Source: Chara braunii (taxonomy: Eukaryota; Streptophyta; Charophyceae; Charales; Characeae). Taken from it: a stretch of DNA of 22,795 nt. Below, one piece after another: positions 8,822 to 19,520 of the stretch. Positions within the stretch are counted from its first letter, which is position 1. Each line of letters begins with the position of its first letter. Both the position numbers and the translations under genes were made by a program. Below the pieces are notes generated by a model. The model did no database searches, was not told the origin of the DNA, and saw only the letters and a list, made by a program, of their open reading frames with translations. The stretch spans positions 1,066,402-1,089,196 of the forward strand of contig BFEA01000050.1 of the NCBI GenBank assembly GCA_003427395.1, read 5' to 3'.

Positions 8822-11020
8822 TCCTATATGTAGGCTTTTGGTGCCCAGTAGCCCCCTGCCCAGCGCTTAGCAGGCTGTGCCCGCTAAGCTGGCTTGCTGC
8901 CGTGGCTGGCAGGCGGGGTCGACAGCCGACAGCCTTAACGGCGACCCTACCTAGGCGGCCCCGATGCCTTCGACCTCGGTCCTCGGCGCAATTGCCCTAT
9001 GGTCCCTAAGCCATTCCTTCACGCCGCGGTCCATCTTGCCGCGACGACCCCTTTTTGGCCCACTTAGGCCCTGAATCGAGCGGCTTAATAGTCGCGCGAC
9101 CTCATCATAGGTAGCCTAAGCTTTAACTTTAGTTTTTCCACGACTGCACACTACTGTGGTCTCATCGAGACCCGCGGACGACAGTGCCGACTCCCGTTGC
9201 ACGGATGTCGATGTCGTTCTGCGTCGACGACGTCAGGTTCAAAAAAAGTTTAAGTCTCTCAGTCATAGCGCTGGTCTGAATAACTTTGGCAACGTCAATC
9301 TCATCAAGTCTTCCAATTTAGTGAAAAGGTCAGATAACGTCCGACGTTGAAAAACACGGGCGGATACCCTTGTCAGGGTTTCTGCCCCGACAGCATTCCC
9401 GGGCCGCATTGAACGACTTTCACGTCGTTCACGTGATCGGTGCTCTCAATATTAAATTTTACAGATACCTCTCTTAATATCTTTTAATCTTAATAAAATC
9501 ACAGATACTTTAACAAGCGGATATCCGAAAAAATGGACTCCTTACTATTAAACGAGTTATGCCCTCGAAGCCAAAATGCACAATCATTCTGCACTCATCG
9601 GATCGGTACCAGATTCAGCCCCTGGAAGCCCAAAATTCGAAACTCAGGCCTAGATTCAGCCCCTGGAAGCCCAAATTCAAAGGACTTAGTTTTCACGGTT
9701 CTGGCTAACAAAATTCATTCGGTTGGAAATCATTATTTCAATCATCTGGGCAAGCAACCATTACTACCGGGAATTTAACCCGGGTCTCTCATGTCCATGG
9801 AGATGCATCCACAACACTTCAACACACTCACGTCTTGCCAGAAGTTTAACCTGGACCTCCCACGTAACACAAGGATACTCATACTATACTACAGTCACGG
9901 TTGTCGGGGATAACAATAGCAAGGCTCCGGTTCTCCACCATCCCTTCTAGAAGACCCGTATTGACCTTCAGCTAATTTCGAGAATGAGCCAGGAATAACC
10001 CCTGATAGGTCTCCATAACCCAACCTATGATAATCGTTCAGACAGAATCTGAACTAACCATCCAATACAAGAACCCATTACTTAAGTCCTTTACCCGAGT
10101 TTCATGACCCATCCGACTGTGCAACTTTACAAATACCTAGGATTATTTTGTCTTAGTATCCCCGAATTCTATGTGACTGCGTCGAGGAGTGGTGTAATCC
10201 TCCGCAAAGGATAACATCCTAACATCAAACCCCGCTTTAGATTCGAGCCTCACCACATTCCCTCCGATTCCAGTATCGCAACTCAGTTAATGCCACGTCT
10301 ACAGGGCGAGACAACCCCATCCATATAGTCCAAGTTGGTCAGACGAGGATCATAAGGACGCGGCGACCCTGCATATCACAAGGATAGACGACCAACCCCA
10401 TCCCTGTGATAAGCAGCGATCGCTCCCCACCATAGGCAAGGTCTCAACAGGATTACGACACCGGCCTCCTTTTCGGTGATAGTGTAGCCATCGCCCTTTT
10501 TCAAGGAAAATGACATCATCTCGTTATGGACCAGGAACCAAGTTCCGGCACGAGCCTCACTATCACCTACAAGGTACACATCTTTCAGGAATATCAAGAC
10601 ACAATAAAGACTAGGTATTACATATAAACTTATTATATTTATTAAACCATGTGTCTATAGAACGAACACTTATCGTTCAGGGAGTCACATGTTCCAAAAT
10701 CTTATACATATTTTACACATAAGGTCATAACTTTGCACAAATGATTCAAACCAATTCTTCACAAGCAAAACTCATTCAACATAAGAAATAAAAGAGATGC
10801 ATGCCCAGAGAATCATTTTTACAGGTTTTGAAAAATCATTATGCACCTCAATTATCTCGCTCGAGAACGAAGAATAATGACAAAAATGACGTCAACAAAT
10901 AATTCATTACAAGTCCATATGTGTCTGTCCATTACATGAAAAATATATCTTACAAATACTTAATCATAAAATCAAATTAGCCAGTGGTATCAATGTCTGT
11001 TAAAAAAAGTAAGGCATTAT
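8822..11020. other. No gene seen; contains the unlocated inner end of the 3' LTR and the polypurine tract
   Basis: No coding signal was found over 2.2 kb. A hairpin TGAACGAC/GTCGTTCA lies at 9410-9431. Bases after about 10600 are AT-rich and directly precede the integrase stop. The LTR must end in CA here, followed by a pyrimidine-rich tract (the polypurine tract on the minus strand). One weak candidate is CACCACA followed by TTCCCTCC near 10250, but several places fit equally well. Confidence 0.45.
9611..9678 (+). repeat. Short direct duplication, unit about 27 bases
   Basis: The word AGATTCAGCCCCTGGAAGCC followed by CAAAATTC (one A shorter in the second copy) occurs at 9611 and again at 9652, a period of 41 bases. 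No function is apparent. Confidence 0.85.
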
Positions 11021-12004
11021 TTAGTCCCTATAAACAAACTTTTTCAAGCGTGAGCCTGAAACCCAATCTCGCCCACGTGCTCCATCCATCTCCTCAATCT
11101 CATATGCTCCATGCTCCGTTTTCTTAATAATACGATATGGCCTCATCCATCGGTTATCTAATTTCCTCGACCACTGTTTTTCAAGAGAAGAGTCATAGAG
11201 GAGGACAATATCCCCAACTTCCAACGGTTCCTTCCTAACCCGGGGTTGCTTATCCCATCTAACTTTATCCGTCCGTCTGCTGTCCGCGGTTGACGCAGCG
11301 GCCTCTTTAACTCTTTTCTCAGTAGCTTTTATTTGTCTGGCCCTCAAGTCCAGCAACTCTTCTGTAGAAAGTCTGACTTTCATATCCTGGTTTTGCCATG
11401 TGGTCAGGAAACTCTCTATCGGAAATGTAGCATGTCCTCCAAACCATAACGTAACAGGAGCATACCCAGTAGTCCATTTTACGGTTATATTTTCAACAAA
11501 TATGGCAGCTCTAAGGTAGACGGACAATGTTGACGGCTTGCCAACACACCATTTTGCTAGCAAGTTAGTCAAGGTGGCGTGACCACGTTCAACCGGAGCA
11601 TTAGCCTGGGGGTGTGCTCTAGTAGTATAACTATAGTTCACTCCCAGTCTTTTCAGGAGAGCCTGAACCTCTTCTGCCCGAAATTCACCGCCTCGATCCA
11701 TCACAAATTCCCGAACAAATGGATACCGAAGGTAAAACTCTTCGATACATTCTGCCAAAATCTTCCCGGTTTGCTCACGGATCGTACGTCCATCAACAAA
11801 CCCGGTAAGATGATCTCTTGCATAAAAAATGTATCTATACCCATTAATCCTGGGTGGCATAACGACCAGGTCGAGGTGCACAACCGCCCCTGGCTCAACC
11901 ACATATCGTGGATTAAGTGGCTCAGCATAATGGAGATTTGAACGTTTCTTACAAGGGACGCACGAGTTGCAGAATTCCACCACCATCTTACCCATACCAT
12001 CCAA
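11021..12004 (-). pseudogene. Integrase (catalytic core and C-terminal part) of the Ty3/Gypsy pol
   Basis: Integrase inserts the cDNA into the host genome. This 327-codon frame holds the end of the zinc-binding domain (FCNSC, Cys12 and Cys15) and the complete D,D35E core: Asp45 in VVHLDLVV, Asp103 in VMDRGGEF and Glu139 in NAPVERGH, with exactly 35 residues between the second Asp and the Glu. The C-terminal part has a GPY/F-like module (RWMRPYRI, 285-292) in which Arg replaces the usual Gly. The protein ends in GSRLKKFVYRD without a chromodomain. The frame has no natural start; it continues from the preceding frame by a frameshift between 12022 and 12004. It is the best-preserved part of pol. 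Confidence 0.9.
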
Positions 12005-12021
12005 AAATAGAGATGTTGGAT

Positions 12022-12798
12022 CTATCTTAATGTCACTCGTGCGGACCGATGCCCACTTGCCACTCCATCATGTAGAGCCGCAACCACATCCAACTGTCTA
12101 GGAACCCCACACACCACTCTCTTAGGCATTCCATCGTCAGACTTCTTGAAAAGATGCCCCTGTCGAATGACAAAGTCCTTTGCCTTCTCCTCACGAAAGG
12201 CTTCTTTAATCTCACCGCCTTCCCCTTCTTCCAACATTAACTTCCCGCGATTTTCCTGTATCAACGAATTAACGAGAAATATCATTCCTCCAGAAATCTT
12301 GAGGACTTCGTCACCCTGCTCATGTCCTCCTTCAATCGTAAGAGGTTTTTCTGCCAGTCGTACTGGCTCAGACAAGGCCAACCTAATCATCTGCTCAGCA
12401 AATCGTTCACCCCAAGGATCTTCCTCAATGAAGGACTTTCTCGTCCCAAGTTCTGAACGCTTTTGATAACAACTCGGCGAACTCCAGATAGACTTCCCAG
12501 GTCGGGACGAAGCATTAGGTTTGTATTCCCAAACGTTGATACTTAGTTGTTGTTCGTCCGTCTCCAAGAACCCATCCACAGGAACCGAGTCTTCTGCCTG
12601 ATCTTTCGAGGAGTCCCACTCGATCCGACTCAATCCATCTGCTCGATTTTGCGTTCCTGCAATACGCTCGATCTCGAAATCGAACATCCAGTTATAGATC
12701 AACCATCGAGCAATAGTTGGATCCGAGGGAGAATAATTCTTCAGTGACTGCGCCAGGGCAGTCGGATCCACCCGCAAGACGAACCGTCTCCCAAACAC
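12022..12798 (-). pseudogene. RNase H end, linker and integrase zinc finger of pol
   Basis: The frame begins in the RNase H domain (FGRRFVLRVDPTALAQSL) and contains ADGLSR at residues 53-58, whose Asp54 is the last catalytic residue of Ty3-type RNase H. A long acidic linker follows. At the end comes LHDGVASGHRSARVTL with His243 and His250, the first half of the integrase HHCC zinc finger. The two Cys of that finger lie in the next frame (FCNSC). The frame stops at 12022 because of a small indel. Upstream it connects to the RT frame through a frameshift and a TGA near 12807. Confidence 0.88.
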
Positions 12799-13519
12799 GT
12801 AGCTTCAGAAGATCTTGAAACAATATAGCACTGAAAGGGTTTCCTTTAAATTGGGAATATCTTCGTTCCGCCTCATTCAGCGTCCGACTTTCAAATCTCA
12901 ATGACCTTTCTCGCCCTTCTCCATCCTTTTGGATGAGGACTCCACCCAATGTCGTGGGGCCTGCATCTGTTTCAACCACGAAGGGCCGATTTGGGTCATT
13001 GTCAAAGCACGGAACCCCCAGGATCAATCCTCCTTCTCGGAATTGTGCCTTGATGTCGTCGACAGCCGCCTGTTGCTTTGGACCCCATTCCCATTCTTGA
13101 TTTTTACGCACCAACTTCCGTAGGTGCTCTACCCTTGCTACGAACTTGCGAATGAAGATATGCCAGAATCCGCAAGTCCCCAAGAAACTTCGCACATCAG
13201 TGATGGACTTAAGCGGAGTGGGCCATTCCAGAATCTTGTTCGTCTTCTTGGAATCTGGCCGACGACCCTTCTCATCGCACAAGAAGCCCAAGATAGTCGC
13301 CTCACGCATACAATGCCGAGATTTGACACCGCTGGCGGTGAGGTTGTACTCCTTTAACTTGGAGAGGACCTTCTCCACGTTACGAACGTGCTCCCAAACA
13401 AACTTTCGAACGCCTGGCAGCACCTCCGTCTCGTCCTTGACACGTGGCCCAGGTATGGCCAGATCATCGATATAAGGTGAGGTCACGTCCGGACAAAGCG
13501 GCTGCATGACTCTCATCAT
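12692..13519 (-). pseudogene. Reverse transcriptase palm/thumb and RNase H start
   Basis: This continues the RT frame after one in-frame TAG (13526-13528), a stop where related elements have Gln. It carries the catalytic YIDD (residues 16-19), then the thumb and connection (ATILGFLCDEKGRRP, SITDVRSFLGTCGFW). The first RNase H catalytic Asp is Asp185 in VVETDAGPTTLGGVL, and FESRTLNEAERRYSQF contains the second acidic position. About the last 45 residues are out of frame: after YSQFK a frameshift moves the true frame to the one that reads on into FGRRFVLRVD. Confidence 0.9.
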
Positions 13520-13525
13520 ATATCT

Positions 13526-14218
13526 CTAAACAATCGCTACGACGTTCGTCCATCCTTGAGACGCCGCACATATATGAATTAATCCCCTCGGCGTATGCAT
13601 GGCCGTCATCGGCCTGTTTGCCGTATAGAGAGGGAATTGATCATATCTTGAGTACAAGTCGATGAGAGTGATGATAGGTCTGCCTGCACACGATTTAGAC
13701 AGCTGATCGGCATGCGGAAGTCCTCCGACATCACGAACCGTCACTGAGTTCAACTTCTGTAAGTTCTGCACCCATCGCAATACGCCACTTGGTTTGATGA
13801 AACAAAACCAAAGGGACGCATATGGTCCATATGAGTAATCCGCGACCTTTGTCCGAATTTTGTCGTCCAAATATTCAACGACTCTACGATGATCATCCGG
13901 ATTCGGATAACGCGGAGCTCGTATGTTCCACGGCTTGTGAGGTACCGTATGAATTCTGATCATTGGAATCATGTCAACGTCAAGCCTCCCTCGCTCATCA
14001 TCATCAAAGGTATAAACCAAGTGGGTTTTCTTCATGACGCTGACAAGGAAGTCCACCTCCCTCTTAGTAAGAAACCCTTCCTCTCCAATGATCATATCTT
14101 TAACCCTCTCCTCCGTCAATCGACACGGCGCCTTCACACTCCTTTCTTTCCTCATCCTGATCCATTCTCTCTCTTCTTTATAATACACTTCTTCTTCTTG
14201 CGTGATCAAGAAGGGCAC
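13526..14218 (-). pseudogene. Reverse transcriptase fingers/palm, N-terminal part
   Basis: This is the first half of the Ty3-type RT that copies the element RNA into DNA. Visible motifs are YSYGPYASLWFCFIKPSG (fingers), RWVQNLQKLNSVT (normally with Asp where Asn152 stands), LIDLYSRYDQFPL with catalytic Asp187, and AMHTPRGLIHI followed by ASQGWTN (motif B region). It stops at a TAG at 13526-13528 and continues in the same frame with YIDD. Upstream it is joined to the protease frame by a one-base shift near 14255, where KYKRVGEKA should follow the protease tail. Single-base decay explains all the breaks. Confidence 0.9.
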
Positions 14219-14235
14219 TGGCCGAGCTTTCTCGC

Positions 14236-15804
14236 CTACTCTCTTGTACTTGCGTTTCCCTCCAACTCCAAGTCGTCCACCTCTAAAAAAAGCCCTTGCT
14301 TGGCTGCTGGCTCCGTCAATACATCACCTTCCGAAGACCTGTCGGGCCGATAAGTAAGATACATTCTACCAGTCCCGCCTTCTCCTGCCACAATCTCTGT
14401 CAGCGTTTGGACCAACTTGGGGTCCAGAGACGAGTCTGTCGCAACGAACTCGATCGCTTGAGAGATGTTGGGCAAAGCAAGGAAAAATTCATGGGGATCG
14501 CTCTCTTCTCCGAGGGATTCCTTCTCCCTCCTGAGTCGGTTCCTTGAATTGGTCGGTCCTGTGTTCTCACACTTCATCACCTCGTAATAGTCACATACTG
14601 GGTCGCACAAAACCGCGATTATAGTACCATCATGCTTATTGAAGATGATGGATTCTGACGGACATAGGAAAGCTCTGCCCAGCAACACGGCATGCTCAAT
14701 CCTGGGTAGCACAAAGAAGTACGAACGAACTTTGACTTTACCAACTTGTATCGTCACGTCACTCGCCGTTCCGCAAAAGGGAGTTATCCCACTTGCACCC
14801 ACCAGAAATCCAGTATCTGCTCCATTGATGTTGACTCCTGCCCCCATGGCCTCTCTTTCACGTATAATATTCATTTCAGCTCCATCGTCGATGAGAGCTG
14901 AATATTCGCATGGCCCAACTTGCACCTTCAACAACCCAGTTGCAACACAGTGCCAGTCCATTTTTGTCCCAGGCGGAGCCCAACTAATCTCTTGAGGAAA
15001 GATATCACTCATCTTAACCGTCATCACCTTTTTTCTTGACAATCGATGTATGAACTCCTCTTGGAGTTTTGGTGACGCGGCCAAGAATTCCTTGAGCGTG
15101 AACAAATCGCGCTGGCTTTCCAAAATCCGATCCACGATTTGCTCAATATCCAGCCCTTGCTCTACTGGAATTGTGTAGACTTGCTTCTTCTTTTTCAGCT
15201 CTCCTTCCCCAACGTCGGTTTTGCCCGTTTCTGGCTCCCTCTCCATGGCCCGTTGTTTGGCCTGCCGCTCATCCTCGGCCCGCAACAATTCGTCCTCCTC
15301 GCCATCGTCTTCTTCAATCGGAATTGTCTCGGTTTCCCGAGGCTGACTTGGCCCTTCCTCTGGAATTGCCCTTGGCCGTGGCGGCTTCCGAGCCCTCCGA
15401 GCCTGTGGGAGGCCAGCAGTGGCAAGTCGCTTAAAAGCAGGACGAGACAAGATCGTGGTGGCCATCAAACGCCCTGCCAACGACGATCCAGGCTGTGATG
15501 TGGTAACATCAGTAAGACCTCCTTGGCCATCTCTGTCCCATCCTCCAAACAGAAAAACTTGGGGAAGCCCGGGCCATTCTTCATTCATGTCGGCACATAC
15601 TTGAACACAAGCTTCCCGACATCGGTTCATCTTCTTGATCACTGACCGAGCTCGCTGCAATACCTCTTCCTGTTTTTTGCTCAAACCTTCATCTCCGACC
15701 TTGGCATCTTCAATTGTCAATGACTCCATCGCCGCTTCCAACTCAATCTGTTCGACTTCTTCCGAGGAAGCCAGTCGAAAAGTTGCTGGGAGATCTCGCC
15801 CCAT
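14236..15804 (-). pseudogene. Aspartic protease with long N-terminal linker
   Basis: A frame of 522 codons is open. Residues 1-290 form a charged, partly coiled linker with acidic runs (IPIEEDDGEEDELLRAEDE) and basic, Pro-rich parts. The retroviral-type aspartic protease follows. ALIDDGAEMNII around residue 303 is the active-site loop, with Asp where Ser or Thr is usual (DDGA instead of DSGA/DTGA). HAVLLGRAFL around 371-380 is the second conserved strand (ILGRPFL type). The protease cuts the Gag-Pol polyprotein. The frame runs on 5' into GGMRKEVF after a single TGA just before MGRDLP, so gag and pol were probably one continuous reading or separated only by this stop. Confidence 0.85.
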
Positions 15805-15829
15805 ACGTCAGAAGACTTCCTTTCTCATT

Positions 15830-17052
15830 CCTCCCTCCACATTGATCGATGAGGTTCCCTTCGAAGTCGTAGACCTCGCCTCGGATATTCGTATATATAA
15901 CCTTATCGTTTTCATCTTTGGTAACGGTCTGACAAAACCGTATCTCATGCCCATCTTGGCCACAATACTTACAAAACCAATTCTGCCAATTGCCTTGGCC
16001 GCCCCCATTTCCTCAGCCTACCCCAGTGCCTTGTCCTCTACCTCGACCCCGGCCTCAGCCTCTTGCCTGAGGTTGGGGTTGCTGAGGAGGGGCCTGCGCC
16101 GCCTGTTCCTGGTTGCTTCCTTGTCCACCTCCTCCATTATTCTTCCGCTGCTTTTTACTAGTGCCTTGCCCTCCTCGTATCTGACTCAGGGCCTTCCGTT
16201 CTGCCTTGGTCAATTTTCGAGGGGCTCCACTTCCTCCTCGTCTTCCTCTTCACTGCTGGTACTACTCACTTCCTCCACAACGGGTGTTTTCCCCTTCCTT
16301 TTCCCCCCTTTTGTCTGGACCATCCTTACCTGCAATTTTAGCCTTTCCTCCTTCATGTCGGCCATCATGTTCCGCATGTCAGTCAGGGTCTTGTAAACGG
16401 CTTGGTCCTTGTCCGCGCTTACCTCTTCCTTCTCGTGGTCCTCTTTTTGCTGCTTCAGGAGACGGTAAAGCATCTCGTCGAAGCTTCCCGCCAACAAATT
16501 CTCCTTGATCTTTGGCTAGTCGTATCGACCAGTCATATCCTTCATCAATTCCCACTGCTCAACTTCCGAAAATTTATCGAGGAAGATAAGGCACCAATTC
16601 TTATCTGGAAGGTCAGGCACTAAGCGCGCAACTTGTTCGAACTCCGTGAGAAACTGCTTGGCCGTACCAAATTTCCGACAATTGACTTTCCGTAAGTACG
16701 CCAGGTCGAGCAGTTGATCCCCCAGTTGGTACTTGTCCAATAGTTTGGCCTTGAAGTCTGACCAGTCGCACGAAGCTTGCACCAACGCCGACACTTCTTA
16801 TTTGTACTCGACCATACAATATCGCTTCACCATTTGAAGCATCTTTTCACTCGTCCATTCACAACAACTGCCCAATTGTTCAAACTTGTCCGCCCATGCT
16901 GAGGCATTGGTGCCATCGAAGAGGGGAACTTGAACTTTTCGCAACTGTGCCTTTTGATTATCGGCTTCTCGAATGGCTCGTGCGAGTTCAAAGATGTCGT
17001 TGCGACGATCCCCTGCATTACTATTCGCGGGATCAACACTCTCTCCCGTCAT
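15830..17052 (-). pseudogene. Gag (capsid and nucleocapsid with CCHC zinc knuckle), interrupted
   Basis: Gag forms the particle that packages the element RNA. The chosen start is ATG at 17052-17050 (MTGESVDPANSNAG), about 210 bases inside the PBS. A capsid-like region follows: VPLFDGTNASAWADKFEQL, DWSDFKAKLLDKYQLGDQL, and RKFGTAKQFLTEFEQVARLV. It is cut by an in-frame TAA (16798-16800) and TAG (16516-16518). A coiled, charged part with QKEDHEKEEV and SSTSSEEEDEEEVEPLEN ends at a TGA (16210-16212). A Gly/Gln-rich region and a perfect CX2CX4HX4C knuckle (CKYCGQDGHEIRFC, 15973-15932) lie in another frame, and a further shift leads into the protease frame. At least three stops and two frameshifts make it non-functional. 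Confidence 0.85.
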
Positions 17053-17262
17053 CTTCAGAGAATCAACACGACAAAATCCACACGACCAAGTGTCAAATAA
17101 GTTCCAACAATTCACTCAAAACCTTGCCTTCTTTTCTTTCTCCAAACATTTATAACAACTGACGACTTTCAATCCAAACAAACAACACACAACACTTAAA
17201 ATCGTTATAACCATCCTTTTTCCCAAGTGTCGTTCCACCAGGGACAACGGTAATTTGCCGTC
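17053..17262. other. Leader between PBS and gag
   Basis: This is untranslated leader on the minus strand, about 210 bases. It is rich in GTTG/TTGT words on the minus strand and shows no clear structure by eye. A packaging signal would be expected here but none can be assigned. Confidence 0.5.
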
Positions 17263-17281
17263 ATCCCCGGCAACGGCGCCA
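17263..17281 (-). other. Primer-binding site complementary to tRNA-Asp
   Basis: The plus strand reads ATCCCCGGCAACGGCGCCA. This equals the 3' end of plant tRNA-Asp (T-arm side, acceptor strand and CCA) as I remember it, over 19 bases. The minus-strand transcript would therefore base-pair with that tRNA to start minus-strand DNA synthesis. It lies 2 bases inside the 5' LTR, the usual distance. tRNA-Asp is a primer known from Athila/Tat-like plant Gypsy elements. Confidence 0.85.
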
Positions 17282-18035
17282 CCTGTCGAGCGCATCGGCC
17301 CCCGCGTGAGCGAGGGCCCTCCCGGCTATGTCACGCAAGAGTAAGAACAAAACAAAATCAAGAGACAACTTAGAACGATGCAGAAATAATCTCGTGAACC
17401 GTCGAAACGGACGCGGTTGCATTCTCCCTTCGCCGCTCTAGCTGGGTGCGCCAGCTATACATCCCGCGAACCCCTACGACAGGATAGGTTTTCGCGGGGC
17501 ACAACCTACCTTCCCTAAGGGGCTGTCACCACCCTCAGGGGCGTATCCCTACCGAGCTACTAACCCACGTGCGAAAGCTTTTACATGCAATTGCAGAGGT
17601 AGGTCAGCCGAGGGTGTTTGCTCGCTCGCTGGAGTATAGGTACGCTTGGTTAACGCCAAGTGGACCCGAACGTTGTCCGTTCCCGAGGGCGCTGATCTCC
17701 TCGGTACGAACGAGTGTCAGTCGACTAGGATGGCCTCGACCAAACGTGAAACCCACCATATAATCCTAGTCTCTTTATAATCCCCTACTCATAAAATGAA
17801 TAAAACCAATGCATAAACAACATTTCGACTTGATGAGATGGTCTGCCAAGGTTATCATTTTCTGCGTACATGACCGAAAAGACAATTGTACTGCCGTCCG
17901 AAGACGGAAGATCCGTCGCGCACAACTTTTACAAGTAAATATCGTCGGTACCATGCAGATCAACAAGTGATCTGGCTCCTGGTCGATGTTTGAACTCCCG
18001 GTTCGACCATATTGTCGTACCGCATACATCTACTC

Positions 18036-18075
18036 GGAGGAGCGACTGACAATTCTGTCGGTCGATTTGTCCTCC
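18036..18075. other. Two-tier stem-loop in the right LTR
   Basis: This is the copy of the stem-loop at 3639-3678. The outer GGAGGA/TCCTCC stem is unchanged. The inner stem is GACTGACA (18044-18051) with TGTCGGTC (18056-18063), so one A-T pair has become a wobble pair. Confidence 0.7.
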
Positions 18076-18450
18076 TAGGCAATAATTACTCTCTCTGTTC
18101 CACGAATGATGAAGTACTCATCCCCAACACCAGATACTTGGCATGGAGATGTTTCATTTCCTGATACTTCGCCCTCGCCCTTTTGCTCAACACCTTCTCA
18201 GGTGTTCGGTTTTCATTTTGCTCGACTCATTTTTCAGCGATCGATTACCCCTCAATGCATAAGCATGATAGTGCCATCATCGGGGTAATCCAAATACTAT
18301 CCATCTGGTTGGCTTACCTACGCAAGATTGTTGTTGTTTTTTGTTATTATCACCCTTATAGAGTCACGTAGATGTCGCCCTACAAAAGAACAACTTACCA
18401 CTGCACCTGACTCGAGAGGGTGCGTTCAGCCAGGGTAAACCTGTCGGCCC

Positions 18451-18981
18451 TCACGGGCCTCGGCCCTCACGGGCCTCGGCTTCTATCCGGTCGCGTCGTA
18501 TAAGCTCCTCGTCGTCAAAAATCAACGTGGAGACACGTCCACCTCGCACGACTCGGACCTTCTGCGTATCATAGAGAGAAGCCATCCGTGAGACGAGCTT
18601 CCAGACTATGGCGCGAAACGGTTGACGCATCCGAAACAGGTGTATGGTCGTGGTGTCTTTTATCCAGACGACGCTATAGCGCTTCCCGGATAGGGTAATT
18701 TTAACGCTCACAATGACCCGAGAGAGGCATTGGAGGTTGCTCGTGCGATGGAAGTACAAGGTACATCCATGAACTTCCTCCAGAAGTCGGGCCACATTTG
18801 CGCGAACATCCGCGCGCGAGCTAGGAAAGAATCCCTCCCCATCGCTGAGCAGGCCGATAAAACCAATCCAGCGCGTGGACGCTCCATCCTGAACTAGTAT
18901 TAATCGCTACACTCACCGGATCAGCTCCTCGTCCGTAGTGTCGCGAATCAGTAGATATCTGGCCTGAGTGAGGTCTCGCCG
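18451..18981 (-). pseudogene. Broken right-LTR copy of the 183-codon LTR ORF
   Basis: The sequence aligns with the left ORF at 3939-4490. The start codon is kept and is followed by LSGRRDLTQARYLLIRDTTD. Then TGA and TAG stops interrupt the segment that reads IRRAER in the left copy. An open remnant covers 18451-18795. The C-terminal end is changed by a short tandem duplication (GGGCCTCGGCCCTCAC region, about 18448-18480). Confidence 0.6.
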
Positions 18982-19016
18982 TCCGCTAAGCATCTGCACA
19001 CTGAAGAAGCCACCTG

Positions 19017-19520
19017 TTAGAAGAGACACTCATAAATTTCACAAGCCTCGTCATAAAACGCGGTGACGTCGAAACGTTCCGAGCGAATGATATTAAATCT
19101 ATTCGCTTGGACCCGTCTCACATGATGAAGGAGGCCGAACAGACCTTGCATATCGTTCAAATGGAGTACAATATGGAGGAACATCCCTCTAACCTCAGGA
19201 ATGTTCTCTACTCCCGGAGAGTCGTCGTGAACCACAACTAATTTCATGTCTCCACAATCTCGTAATGGATTAGGAAGCGCAAAATCATATTGCACAATAC
19301 GCTGGCCTGACTTAACCAAAAAAACATAGCTCCGCGGTGATTTCCTCACGCTTCCGTCCCAGCATCGCGGCGCATCCCGTTCCGAGTAAACCTCAAGTGG
19401 GTTGTACACCAACCTTCCTTTCCGTATCATGCCGGCGCGGGATCGTGTCGGCACCGCTGACCAATTAGCCGCCGCCTCGCGCGTGTTGAACAATCAGAAA
19501 ATCATTGTCTCCGCAAACAT
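19017..19520 (-). pseudogene. Broken right-LTR copy of the 167-codon LTR ORF
   Basis: This is the counterpart of the left ORF at 4514-5017. The original ATG (MFAETMIF) is followed by TGA at codon 9, where the left copy has Leu. The remaining frame from 19493 to 19017 is open, and its last 30 residues are almost identical to the left copy. Confidence 0.6.

Noticed and set aside
10240-10270. Left LTR inner border and polypurine tract near CACCACA/TTCCCTCC
   Set aside because: The pyrimidine tract is short and interrupted and several other sites fit as well. Without the right LTR end the border cannot be fixed.
11021-11200. Chromodomain at the end of integrase
   Set aside because: The protein ends about 35 residues after the GPY/F-like module, with no aromatic-cage motif. 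There is no room for a chromodomain.
12146-12466. Plus-strand ORFs across the gag-pol region (for example 12146-12466, 15139-15498, 15635-16396)
   Set aside because: They are antisense shadows of the recognised gag-pol frames and show no domain of their own.
13526-13528. Programmed stop readthrough in RT
   Set aside because: The TAG falls inside the RT palm just before the YIDD motif, and other stops and frameshifts occur nearby, so decay is the simpler reading.
17263-17281. Part of a real tRNA-Asp gene
   Set aside because: Only the last 19 bases including the CCA match, and CCA is not encoded in nuclear tRNA genes. The position beside the LTR fits a PBS.
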